Source of the DNA: Seminavis robusta
Lineage: Eukaryota; Bacillariophyta; Bacillariophyceae; Naviculales; Naviculaceae
NCBI GenBank assembly: GCA_903772945.1
Contig: CAICTM010000171.1
Span: forward strand, 1-64,000
Reading direction: 5' to 3'
DNA length: 64,000 nt
In this document: piece by piece, positions 9,793 to 19,498 of the stretch
How the letters are laid out: the number at the start of each line of letters is the position of its first letter
Position numbering within the stretch: position 1 is the first letter of the stretch
Made by a program: the position numbers and the translations under genes
The notes under the pieces: model-generated
Database searches by the model: none
Seen by the model: only the letters and a program-made list of their open reading frames with translations
Told to the model about the DNA's origin: nothing

Positions 9793-10717
9793 TTTTAAAA
9801 TGAATCGCGCTAGCTAGTAAAACAGATACACAAAAGGTCAGCAGAGTGCAGGAGAGAACATCAACGTGCTGCCGTTATCTATTTGGCGTGCGTCGGCGGG
9901 TTATCCATGTGGCATCAGCGTTCACGGCAAGATCGATCACATCGTCATGTTGCCCAGTAGTACGGTACAGTCATCGATTGCTTCCGTATAGAAAAGCAAA
10001 CAATAGGATGGATCACATGTCTTGCACAGAAATAGATGGCTTGGGATCTGCAGTCCAAGTTTGTTTGGATTCACCGTGGCCCCCTCAACACAAAAGATTC
10101 CGTAGAATGCTGCTGATGCAGATCGTAAGGTTACTTACTGTGAGTACTGTACAGTAGTTGGATAAAGCCGAGCTGCAATCTGCACGGCCTCCCTGGAAGC
10201 AGGCAGTTTCCAGAATCCGGAATGATTCAATCGAATCGTCCCATCTGAAGCACACCCCACAGTAACCTCCGCGTGCACATAGGGACGACCGCTTACCAGT
10301 ACGTGTCAGAGCTTGCCCTACAGTACGACTACAACTACTATAAAGAATGAAGCCATGATTTTTGTTTGTAAAGATTGTCTACTATGCGTTATTGTTCTAT
10401 TTTTCTGTTTGGTTGTATTTTAAAAAAGATTGTAGCATCAACAATGATAGAGGTTGGTTGTCGGGTGTCACGGGTATTAACTTTGGACTTTCGTCGCGTG
10501 GAGGACGTTCGGACAAGCACTCTGCAATAGAGGCTGCCTAGCACAGGAACCACAAACCTGGCTACCTTCGATGTGACCCTTCAATTGAACCAACTGTATT
10601 CATCTCCGCAAAATTGTTGTATAGCCCTGCACCCCACCAGATGCTTGCTCATTGTGTATTGTATTGTGTTAGTCCCCCCAATCCGTCGTCGACGTCCCCA
10701 CTTACTTACCTGTTCTC
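9793..10717. other. intergenic stretch, no supported gene
   Basis: Shared 3' side of two convergent genes. Contains AT-rich segments and scattered short frames only. Confidence 0.5.
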
Positions 10718-12490
10718 CTAGACTGGAAGGTACCGGTCAGGCTTTCTGACTTGCCGTCCAGAACGAGTTGTTGTCTGAACTGTGGTTTGCTGCTGTGTGT
10801 CCGTCACAGGTTGTGTCGTCTTCTTCTTCTTCTTGCCCTTCGCCTTTGGCTTTGTCGACTTTTTCTTGGTGGCCGCCGCACATCTACGTTTTATTCTAGG
10901 TTTTTCAACTGCCACCCGTCGTGGCTTCGTCTTCATTTGTTCTGCAATTCTCTGAGATGCAATCGCTGCCATGCGTCTCTTTGATCGTCGCAAAGTTGAT
11001 TGTGCTGTTTCCACATTGTCCTCCTCATCGACTCGGTTGTCGACCAGTGGTTCTTCAACATCAACTTGTTGTTCCTCGATCTCGACCAGTGGTTCTTCAA
11101 CTACCACTTCGTCGCCAGTCACGAATTCGTAATCCGTATCGTCCGAGGCTACGCCAGCCTCCAATCGTAGTGTTGTGTGCCGGCGCATGAATTCCTTGAC
11201 AAGGTGTCCACCATCCTTCATCAAAGCTTCGAGAATGTTGTTGGGTACTACTCCAAGAAGCACACCATTCATCATTCGCATCTCCAATACAAATGGCTGT
11301 TGTCCATGCACACTGATCTTGAAGTATGTCACATGCCACTTTTGAATGTATGGGACCACTGCTGTGCATGTGGGAACCACCACTGCTTCGCATGTGACTG
11401 TGGCATCGGATGCCATCTTGTTGTCGTCGACGGTCGAGACTGTTTCTATTGTCTCGACGTCTTTAGTTGTTGTTGGTTGTTGTTCTAATTCTACGGGTGC
11501 TACATCTTCCATGCAGACATCCTTGACCTTGCGATAGACAAATCGTCGGTTGGCAATCTGTTCTCGCGTATTCAAGGTGCAAATTTCGTCGTCAGCGTTG
11601 CGCTGAATTCCTCCGTGGTGCAAGTGGCACATGGCGAGTTCGAACATGTAAGTGTTCTTTTCGTTGACCATGAACCAGTGCGAGACTAGCTTGTCGTTTC
11701 CTTTCTTCGCCTTGATGAAACGAACAAGTCCCTCGAGGTCTTGGTGCACGGCATCAATTTGAATGTACAGTTTGGCGCGTTGTAGGTACGCTTTGTCGCT
11801 TTGGAACCATTGGTTGTTGGTGATCCATTTGGCCACTTGCTGGTATCCGTACTCTTGAATCAACTGCACGAGATCCAAGACGCGTTCGTGGGGTGTTTGT
11901 GTGCCGACAGAAATGAATTGTTGTTGGGCTTCATGCCAGAATTCGTATCGGGCCTGTGGCACATGTTTCTTCATGTCTCGATAGACACGACGGTTCTCAG
12001 CTTGTTCGCTCTCGTCAGAAGAGTACCCCACTACAGTGTTGACAGGAGCAAAGGATAAACGGTTTCCATTGCTCCGTTCGGTGTCTTGACCGTAATGGGC
12101 CTTCCAGCGAGTGTTGGCTGATTGACTGGGTTGGATGCGACAACCTTTGGGCTGGTGCTGGTTGTTGTCGTATCCGTAGTGACCATGCTGATCCGCAGGA
12201 ACCAGGGAAAGGTCGTAGGCACCTAGGTAGCGACCGTGCTGCTGGAACTCCACATCAGGACTCGTTCCATACGTGTGCAACAGTCCCGCGGTTTGGACGA
12301 CATCTTTGTCCAACTCATCCAGTTGGAACGTTGGGACTTCCTCTGCCGCAGGAACGTCCTTGTCATTGTTGTTGTTGCCCGTCATCTCCTTGGCGACCTG
12401 GAGAACGGGGGTCTTCATGGTGTTGCTGTTGTTGTTGTCGGTGGTCATGGACCACGAGAGCAGCTTGATGATAGAAGAAGAGAACTTCAT
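10718..12490 (-). CDS. large hydrophilic protein with basic, RSGR-ending tail
   Basis: 590 residues from the ATG at 12490. The N-terminus is Asn-rich low complexity. A central folded-looking part (about residues 165-320) has conserved-style motifs such as YEFWHEAQQQFIS, LIQEYGYQQVAKWI and SHWFMVNEKNTYMFELAMCH, and probably forms a helical domain. Around 380-450 lies a strand-rich segment (WHVTYFKISVHGQQPFVLEMR). Then come acidic repeats (VVVEEPLVEIEEQQVDVEEP), and the C-terminal 90 residues are strongly basic (KKKSTKPKAKGKKKKK), finishing TRSGRQVRKPDRYLPV. The basic tail suggests nuclear or nucleic-acid contact. I do not recognise the family. The closing motif resembles linkers seen in some polyproteins, but nothing else here supports a mobile-element origin. 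Confidence 0.75.
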   Translation of the reverse strand: MKFSSSIIKLLSWSMTTDNNNSNTMKTPVLQVAKEMTGNNNNDKDVPAAEEVPTFQLDELDKDVVQTAGLLHTYGTSPDVEFQQHGRYLGAYDLSLVPADQHGHYGYDNNQHQPKGCRIQPSQSANTRWKAHYGQDTERSNGNRLSFAPVNTVVGYSSDESEQAENRRVYRDMKKHVPQARYEFWHEAQQQFISVGTQTPHERVLDLVQLIQEYGYQQVAKWITNNQWFQSDKAYLQRAKLYIQIDAVHQDLEGLVRFIKAKKGNDKLVSHWFMVNEKNTYMFELAMCHLHHGGIQRNADDEICTLNTREQIANRRFVYRKVKDVCMEDVAPVELEQQPTTTKDVETIETVSTVDDNKMASDATVTCEAVVVPTCTAVVPYIQKWHVTYFKISVHGQQPFVLEMRMMNGVLLGVVPNNILEALMKDGGHLVKEFMRRHTTLRLEAGVASDDTDYEFVTGDEVVVEEPLVEIEEQQVDVEEPLVDNRVDEEDNVETAQSTLRRSKRRMAAIASQRIAEQMKTKPRRVAVEKPRIKRRCAAATKKKSTKPKAKGKKKKKTTQPVTDTQQQTTVQTTTRSGRQVRKPDRYLPV

Positions 12491-13139
12491 TTTGCAATTG
12501 ATAGGTATTGAATAGAAGATTGATAGAAGAGGTAATTGAAAGTAGGGGGGTTGATCTGGCCTTGGCTTATCAACAATCGCAAAAGTCTTCCTTGTTCGGT
12601 TGGGTATGCAACTCTAGCAATCCGGTTGAACAAAAAAGTGAGCTCATCATGGTGACATTCCATTTTTCCACGTGACAGATTCTGCCAGATGTTGAGATGA
12701 CAGATTCTGCCAGATGGAAAATGATGGCGCGCGACAAGAAGAGACTGAGCCACTGATGGGTACCGATTTGATGCTCTCTACACCCAACAAGACGCTTCCT
12801 GGGTCTCCTTCCTTGGTTAGTGTGGTCTGATTGCTTGCTCTTTGGCTGTACCAATGGTCTTTATCGGGCCGTGCGGAGGCTGCGGAGGATTTGGCTGAAC
12901 GTGCTGCTGCGGTGCTGCGGTGCTGGGGAGCTGCGGTGCTGCGGAGCAGCCACGACTAAAGAGTTAGAGATTGCCACGACTGGTTGACACCACCTTCCAC
13001 GGGACGCAGGGCGACGAAATATTCGCCATCATTTGAAGCCGCTTTTGGTGTAAGCATGAACCCTAAAACCAGTATCCACGACTCGTAGTGGGTTTGAGCC
13101 TTGCAACCCAATTCAATCAAACTGCTCACAAAGCAGACG
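12491..13139. other. intergenic stretch between divergent genes
   Basis: Contains a 19-bp direct repeat and a GCGG/GCTG low-complexity tract at about 12870-12955. Probably holds promoters of the two flanking divergent genes, but no specific element can be named. Confidence 0.5.
12673..12716. repeat. 19-bp direct repeat pair
   Basis: TGACAGATTCTGCCAGATG occurs at 12673-12691 and again at 12698-12716, exact in both copies. Confidence 0.7.
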
Positions 13140-14588
13140 ATGACAAAGCGGAGACGGTATCACCATGGCGAAAGCTATTTTGTCTTGATCGGTGGTGAAT
13201 CATGCAAAGCGCAGGGTTCACCGATTCGCAGTGAGCGTGACTCTCAGCACACTTCGGTGCCTTTCATTGGCGATGCCTACAAGAGCCTCCGCATGGCAGG
13301 CATTCCCCGCGACCGGATCATTACCATCTGTCAGCTCCAGGACTATCGAACTACTCTGATAATGGGTGCAGAAGGAGACCTGGTGTCATCCAAAGGAGTG
13401 TCGCCTCGGTTTTATCGAAAACAGCTGGAAGAGACGGACCTGCATTGTCAGCTGCTACTAGACGAAGGAGGGGCGGACTATGACTTTGAAATGGTCAACC
13501 CTGCCACAGTTTGGAGCGTCCTCAGCGGCGAGGCCTCGCGGAAATGTCCCAAAGTTGTGCCGCTGAACTATTGCTCGGCTTTGTTTTTCGCCGTGTATAG
13601 CCATGGGGATTCTCACGCTGCCGATGCTTCGGCAATGATGGGCGGCAAAACGGAGAATCATCACCTGAATGCCGAATGGTTTGCGCATTTCCCCTACCGG
13701 TATCCATCCAAACGGCATGACCTGCTGGACTTTGTGGCAACGGAGAATGCCGGTGGAATGGCCCCTTATCACCTCTATTCCACGCAACTGCGGCTCATTT
13801 TTCATCGCCTCTTTGCGGCCAATCCCAGCCGTCCCGTCGTTGGCTTGCTAAACTATTGCACGTCGGGAGGGAACTTGGAATTTATGCGACGTCCTTCGGT
13901 GGTACAACGGTTGGGAGTGGATGGGTGGCCGCTGTTCTTGATGGCCTCCTCGGGAGGATCCACGGACAGTCTTGTCGCCGGTTTGTGGCAGTCGGTCTTT
14001 CGACTGCTCTCGTCGTGTCTCCACCCACCCGCAACAGGACTACAGCAACAATATACCTTTGAATCTCTGTTTGAGGCTGCCGTGTGTGCTTATCACAAGG
14101 AGAACGTGTACGATCTATTGAACGAATGTAAAGAACGAGCCTTTTCGGAGCGCGTATGGGAGCTAGACTTTTCCTTTCAGGAGGGGAACAACAACAAGAA
14201 TGCCGTAAGTGATCCATGGCATGCGGAATGGAATACCAAATGTAGAGAGGCACTGCGAGACTTGCAAGAGGCTTACACTCGGGGCGAAGCGTTTCGTGTC
14301 CTGCATCGGGACCATGCCCGAGGAATCGCGGACGGTGTGGCCAACCACCCTCGCCGACCCAACCACGTGGTAGTGTGGGCTCGAGGAGTCAACAACGACT
14401 GGCGCAAGATCCCTCACAGCCGACCCTACCGATGCCCCATCACTGCGTATCGGGGTATCCACGCCGGCTGTGAGGTGGATCTTGCTGCTATTGTGGTGGA
14501 TGCATTTGCCGCCATTGCCAAGCCCGAGTTTGTGTGCGGAAGGAGTAGCGGAATTCACCAAGCCAGCGTATCCACCACCATGCTTTGA
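13140..14588 (+). CDS. legumain-like (C13/caspase-fold) cysteine peptidase homologue
   Basis: 482 residues from the first ATG at 13140 (the frame upstream has no ATG). The order of motifs matches the C13 fold. Strand 1 is SYFVLIGGES, followed by DAYKSLRMAGIPRDRIITIC, very like legumain's start (HAYQLL..GIP..HII). The catalytic His candidate lies in FFAVYSHGDSH (His155), and the catalytic Cys candidate in VVGLLNYCTSGGNLEF (Cys240), equivalent to EACESGS, followed by PLFLMASSGGSTDSLV. There is no signal peptide, so it is predicted cytosolic or nuclear, unlike vacuolar legumain. About 220 extra C-terminal residues have no clear match. Activity is inferred from the dyad only. It could be a divergent GPI8-type or an unassigned caspase-like clan member. 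Confidence 0.65.
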   Translation: MTKRRRYHHGESYFVLIGGESCKAQGSPIRSERDSQHTSVPFIGDAYKSLRMAGIPRDRIITICQLQDYRTTLIMGAEGDLVSSKGVSPRFYRKQLEETDLHCQLLLDEGGADYDFEMVNPATVWSVLSGEASRKCPKVVPLNYCSALFFAVYSHGDSHAADASAMMGGKTENHHLNAEWFAHFPYRYPSKRHDLLDFVATENAGGMAPYHLYSTQLRLIFHRLFAANPSRPVVGLLNYCTSGGNLEFMRRPSVVQRLGVDGWPLFLMASSGGSTDSLVAGLWQSVFRLLSSCLHPPATGLQQQYTFESLFEAAVCAYHKENVYDLLNECKERAFSERVWELDFSFQEGNNNKNAVSDPWHAEWNTKCREALRDLQEAYTRGEAFRVLHRDHARGIADGVANHPRRPNHVVVWARGVNNDWRKIPHSRPYRCPITAYRGIHAGCEVDLAAIVVDAFAAIAKPEFVCGRSSGIHQASVSTTML

Positions 14589-14664
14589 GTCGAGCAGCAT
14601 GGGAAGACCTTAGTTCCAAAACAAAACAAAATAGAAAATGAAACCATTCGCACCATTACCACTG

Positions 14665-14867
14665 CACATATTATTGTGGTATCTATTTGCAGGACCAACG
14701 CCCCAGTCAAACACCCTGCCCAGGGTCCTGGCCGACGTCAAATCGCCGGACCCAACCTGTGGGGAACTACCGTGCGCCTGGCCCAACTCCAGTCCTTTCA
14801 CGAAGCAAGCGCATCGACCACCTTACTTTGAGTGCTTCGTGGGAAAACCCTTCGCTTCAAAACTTGG
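14665..14867 (+). pseudogene. duplicated 3' end fragment of the C13-like gene
   Basis: This segment resembles the last coding bases and 3' UTR of the gene just upstream. ATTATTGTGGTATCTATTTG parallels the ...GCTATTGTGGTGGATGCATTTG of about 14486. Near 14805-14831 a frame ends EASASTTLL-stop, against QASVSTTML-stop in the parent. The sequence after the stop (CGTGGGAAAACCCTTCGCTT) also parallels the parent 3' UTR. The middle is too diverged to read. Probably an old tandem duplication of the gene tail. Confidence 0.5.
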
Positions 14868-14958
14868 TTACCGTATTGTGGTATAGTCAATTGTCGGTGG
14901 TGTATGCCCATGAAATTTTCATGTATTCTATCTTATACATGTAGATTGATTATGCATG

Positions 14959-16338
14959 TCATTGCTTGCTTGTACCGTCACCACATTCATATAAAAGGGC
15001 GTGTAGATGTCTCACCATGGTGGCTTTTTTGATATAGTGAAACGACACGCTATCGGGAGCACAACAGTCCGTACCATATCCAATCCCCCATTCCTTGTTG
15101 TAGTCATTGTACCAATCATGTTCGTCCTTTTTGCGGGTCAAGTGAGATCCCGGTGCAAAGGGATGAAATCGTTCTCTTCCTTTATCATCACGAGTATCGG
15201 TCAATCCAATCCCAAATACTTTTCGCAAACATTGTGCCATCATGACATCTTCCATACTCGTATGTCGATGCGCCGCACAATCGGGATGATCGTAGCCGCG
15301 TTCAATGTATTTTCGCAATGTCCCACGCGACAGGGCATACCCGGCGCCACCACTGTTGAAATAATTGTCAGGACCATGGCCTTTGAACCGTCGTCCCACA
15401 AAATGGTCTTCTTCCGGGCCTGACGCCAGTGTTCCCAAATACGCCCGCAAATTGTCGACAATGACAAACAAATCTTCACCGCCTAGAAAAAAGTAATCAT
15501 ACTCTTGCTCTTGCAGGTAGTGATCGCCAATGAATTTCCAAATGGCGCGACTTTTTTGCCACATGTTGTTGTATTCTTCCGGGCCTTCGTGTGTGATGGA
15601 TATAGCCGGAATGCGGGGATCGGATTGAGTAGAAAATGCCAAGAATCCATCGCACCGAGGCGCCCAGGTTTCGCGCATGGCTCGAATCGTCAAGGAATGA
15701 GCTTTTGCCATGGTGTAAATGCCACAGAAAATTTTGGGTCCTTTTGGAGCCTTAGCAGCAGGTGGTGGCGCTACTATGGAAACCGGAACCTGCTGGAAGA
15801 GTTGTTTGTTGATATCACGGCCATTCCAAAAGTCTTTGCAGATATCGCCTCCCACACGTGGTGGCCATGGTTTGTCGTTGGAGTCTTTGCCCTGCAAGAA
15901 CATGCGATGCAGCATGGTCACATCGGGAATCCAATCGTTGTCTACGGGTGGAGGAGGATCTCCAAGTGGTTCTTGTCGACAAGTACGACATTTCGTTTGT
16001 GCGGCCAAGCACTCTTCCCATCCACATTCCATCGTGGCAGAGATGGCCGGTTGCCAGCCAAACCAGGGATTTTTCGGATCTGATTTTGCCACGGCAGACG
16101 TGGCAGAGTCTTTCACTACTACTAGCTGGGATGATTTTGATGATGATACTTCCTTGACTTGCCTCTGATGAAACTTGGGTAGAGCCGCCGCATCCTTAGT
16201 AGTACCCCCTGGCTCGAATTTCTGGTGGGCTACATAATAGGACCACACAAGAGCAATGCCCCAAACCCCAAGGAAGATGCCGGCAATAAGCATACAACGG
16301 ACCCTTTTTCGAGGAGTCTTTCTTGACGTGGTTGACAT
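14959..16338 (-). CDS. GT31 (core-1 galactosyltransferase-like) glycosyltransferase
   Basis: 459 residues, type II membrane protein: basic cytosolic tail (SRKTPRKRVR), anchor at about residues 15-36, stem with Pro/Cys, then the catalytic domain from about residue 200 (IFCGIYTMAKAHSLTIRAMR). Motifs of the C1GALT group follow: RETWAPRCDGFLAFST; FFLGGEDLFVIVDNLRAYL at the DxD position; YFNSGGAGYALSRGTLRKY; HTSMEDVMMAQCLRK; and a terminal DSVSFHY. The canonical metal-binding Asp-x-Asp is GEDLF here, leaving Glu-Asp as metal ligand candidates. Likely adds hexose to glycans in the Golgi lumen. Convergent with the C13-like gene. A complete gene without introns. Confidence 0.82.
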   Translation of the reverse strand: MSTTSRKTPRKRVRCMLIAGIFLGVWGIALVWSYYVAHQKFEPGGTTKDAAALPKFHQRQVKEVSSSKSSQLVVVKDSATSAVAKSDPKNPWFGWQPAISATMECGWEECLAAQTKCRTCRQEPLGDPPPPVDNDWIPDVTMLHRMFLQGKDSNDKPWPPRVGGDICKDFWNGRDINKQLFQQVPVSIVAPPPAAKAPKGPKIFCGIYTMAKAHSLTIRAMRETWAPRCDGFLAFSTQSDPRIPAISITHEGPEEYNNMWQKSRAIWKFIGDHYLQEQEYDYFFLGGEDLFVIVDNLRAYLGTLASGPEEDHFVGRRFKGHGPDNYFNSGGAGYALSRGTLRKYIERGYDHPDCAAHRHTSMEDVMMAQCLRKVFGIGLTDTRDDKGRERFHPFAPGSHLTRKKDEHDWYNDYNKEWGIGYGTDCCAPDSVSFHYIKKATMVRHLHALLYECGDGTSKQ

Positions 16339-16811
16339 CTCATCTATCTATACAGTACGGTATATCCTACAGTATGCATACAGTAGTCGCTTCTTGCAAA
16401 CGCAGCAACAGCCAAAGGCAGCAACAGCCGATACAAGTACATGTAATGTAGACTAATGTGTCGGAGGTTGGAGGTTGGAGTTCATGAGATTGATGACCGT
16501 TGGGAGAAGAAATAATGATTGTCAGTCAGTCAGTCACAGAGAGTGATTGAATTTCTCTTTCAAATGACTCTTCGGAGTAAACCTGCTCCTAACTAAGTAT
16601 CATAAGTCGTTACTTACTTACTTGTACCTGCAGCTGCTGGTTTTCCGTCGGTCCTCTCGATCCACCCATGCAATTGAGCAAAGCATGAAGGCGTTGATCC
16701 CTTATCCGTATTCATGTATATATCAAGGCTACAGTGTGCTCTGCTTCTTGTTGACTCTCTCATGCACAGACAAAGTTCAGTTTCCGCCTCCAAAAGAAGG
16801 AACGACAATTA
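16339..16811. other. intergenic, divergent promoters
   Basis: Lies between the GT31 gene and the decayed LRR gene. The last about 60 bases (from CTCTCATGCACAGA) resemble the 5' leader of the inverted LRR paralogue ending at 42840. Confidence 0.5.
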
Positions 16812-19272
16812 ATGAATACTGATAATAGCAGTGACGACTTGGAGCTCGTGAAGATTGTGCATCAGAGGATTGCAGCAGCCGCATCTGAAGAGCACATCAG
16901 CAATTCTCGAGAAAGAGAACGCCATCTTGGAGGAAATCGACAACGACAACATCCGAGGGAGAATCTGACTGCACTGGGCCCACATACCGGTATTAGTGAT
17001 GCAAAGAGTAGTCATGAGAATGATGGCAAATTTGACTTGATGGAAATTGTAGCCCAAAGAGCCGCTGATGCCAGGACGGCCATTGATTCTGAACAGGCTC
17101 AAGAGCAAGGTTTCCCAAAGTCCAGCAATCAGGCTCTGGGGGCACAAGAGCACGACAATATTCCAAGCTCCAGTATTGGTATGACATCTTTGAGGCGAAT
17201 GCGAAATGTCATTGCAGAGTTTGTACAGCCAGGGGCTTATCCGGTTGATGGGACCGCCGCTCCTCTTCAAGAAGAAGATGGATCTTCGGGATCGGACAAT
17301 GAAGGCGAAAAATGGGAGGAAGAAAATATTCAAGCTGTTGCATATCCCATCGACCATCAGGGAACGGAAGAATTGCTCCCTAGTGGGGTCCCCTTCATAG
17401 CGAGAAACAGAACTGCTTGGAAGAGAAAACTTTTGTGTTATGTTTCACTTCAAATGTTTGTGGGCATGCTCATTGTGACCACTTTCCTTGTGGTTTTTGT
17501 TGTGGTAAATCGAATTATCGGGAGTGGAGAAAGCACGAGCCAAAAAGCCACAGAAAACGGGATTGTTGGGGTTCCATCGCTGCCGGCAGACATACAAGCA
17601 CCAACAAGTTCGATTGATGGCCTTCTGGCATCTCTTAATCTTCCCAACTACACCTTGGATGCCATCATAGAATACCCAAGGTCCCCTCAGTCCAAGGCAT
17701 ATCAGTGGCTGGCCGGCAACAAAACTAAACTTGCAGCATATCCAAAATGGAGAACCACACAAATATTTGCTTTGGCTACCTTCTTCTTCTCCACCAGGGG
17801 AGACTTTTGGGTGGATCATCACGGCTGGCTTGACTGGGAAGTTCATGAGTGCAACTGGGAACAGCGAGCTGCTTATACCAACTACATACAATGTGATGAT
17901 TCTGGGCATATGAAAGGTTTGTCCTTTATTGGAAACAAGCTAGATGGAACCATTCCACCAGAGCTTTCCCTTTTGAGTTCAGATTTGGAGATTCTGTAAT
18001 TGCCAGCAAACATGGAATTGAAAGGGCAGATCCCCTCGGAAGTTGCATTACTAAAAAACTGACAGAGCTGGTAACATTTAGAACAGCACTTTCAGGAACA
18101 ATGCCTACAGAGCTGGGTCTCCTGTCAGATTTGAGTGTGCTTCAGCTTGGGGGGACTGGAATATGTGGAACTGTTCCCACCGAACTCAGTGATTTGGGTT
18201 GCCTCACGAGCCTACTCATGAGCGCAACCCAGGTGACAGGTACGCTTCTAATGCATGTTGCAAATAAACATGCATTTGTCATCACTAATATGCTGGACTC
18301 CACATACTGTTACCAGGCACAGTCCCTTCAGAACTCTTCAAACTGACAAACTTGACAAACTTTGGAATACAGGATTGCCCTCGACTAACCTCAGGGAAAC
18401 TTCTGCCAAAAGTTGTTGAAAGCTTTCCTAAACTTGAGTGGCTCATGCTAACCTTCATTGCTGATGATGTCAATCCCCGAATACCCAGTAAGTCATCTTT
18501 TGTTGCACCAGAAGAGGCATCTACATTTCACTCATCTCTGTACACCAAGCTGAAATTGCAAGGTTGTCCAATCTTACGATGTTGTTCCTTGAAGAGTGGA
18601 ACCTTAAAGGGTCGATTCCAAGCCAACTTGGGCACTTGACACAGCTAGTAAGTAAGGCTAGCAAATATATCAGTGCTCTAGCCAGTGATATGCTTACAGT
18701 TCTTTGCCACCCTTGATCCTTTTTCATAGACAACTCTAGGCCTACAGGAGAATTCTCTTTCAGGACGAATTCCGCCAACAATGTCAAAGCTAAGCAGTAA
18801 GTCGATCATCAAGTCAGGGTGTTTTGGCAAAACAGGAGTCAGCTTAGATCACCATACTCTCGTTCATGCAGACTTGACTTGGCTAGACATCAGTTTCAAC
18901 CAGCTTGAGGACAAGCTCCCACCAGGCTTGTTTTCAAGCCTGACTTCATTGAATTGGCTAGGCATGAATGGGAATAGATTCAGTGGAACCATTCCAAGTG
19001 AGATTGGTCTCATGTCCAACCTTCTGAAGTTACAACTGCATGACACAGGCTTGTCTGGAAGTCTACCCACAGAGCTCCTTGCCTTGACCCACTTGACAAC
19101 CTTGATGGTCACCAATACATCCTTGTCTGGGAGCATCCCTGATGGGCTGTGTGGCATGATGCGTGGTTATGAAAGGGAATGCCATGAAACACATGGCTGC
19201 ACTGGCAAAGAAACCACCACAAATGTATGCCAGGGCACCTTACTTTGTGGATGCAGCTGTGATCCGTGCTGA
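16812..19272 (+). pseudogene. decayed LRR receptor-like gene (copy A)
   Basis: Gene model: exons 16812-18239, 18317-18487, 18550-18647, 18730-18796 and 18872-19272, introns 62-82 nt, all in phase. The encoded plan is an acidic cytosolic N-terminus (about 200 residues), one membrane helix (MFVGMLIVTTFLVVFVVV), a juxtamembrane region ending WLDWEVHECNW, then LRRs of the plant-like LxGxIPxEL type and a Cys-rich end CGCSCDPC. Compared with its inverted paralogue (42840-40365), a GAA has become a stop at 17997-17999, and one base is missing near 18050 in the following repeat, so exon 1 cannot be read through. Exons 2-5 stay intact, implying recent decay, or sequence error at two places. The ancestral function was surface recognition or adhesion (inference). 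Confidence 0.75.
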
Positions 19273-19498
19273 TGAGGCTTCCATAAATATCTTCGATCCC
19301 TGCTCGCTCCTAGCGGTGCCAGTCATAGCCATGGAGACAAACAGCCATGGAGACAAACTGGTACGATCGCCATACACCCAGTCCCTCACTTTTCTCATGC
19401 TTCGAAATTGGATGACAACAATGGAACAAACTAGACGAGATACACTATACATGCATATATAAATACATACATAGCTCTCTACTACTACCGTATATATA

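Noticed and set aside
9846-10157. 103-residue plus-strand frame after the sulfotransferase
   Set aside because: Composition is irregular, with no motif and no supporting context; probably chance.
10718-10780. RSGRxVRKPxRY end as a sign of a retroelement polyprotein
   Set aside because: No integrase, protease or polymerase motif nearby; the rest of the protein is unlike such polyproteins.
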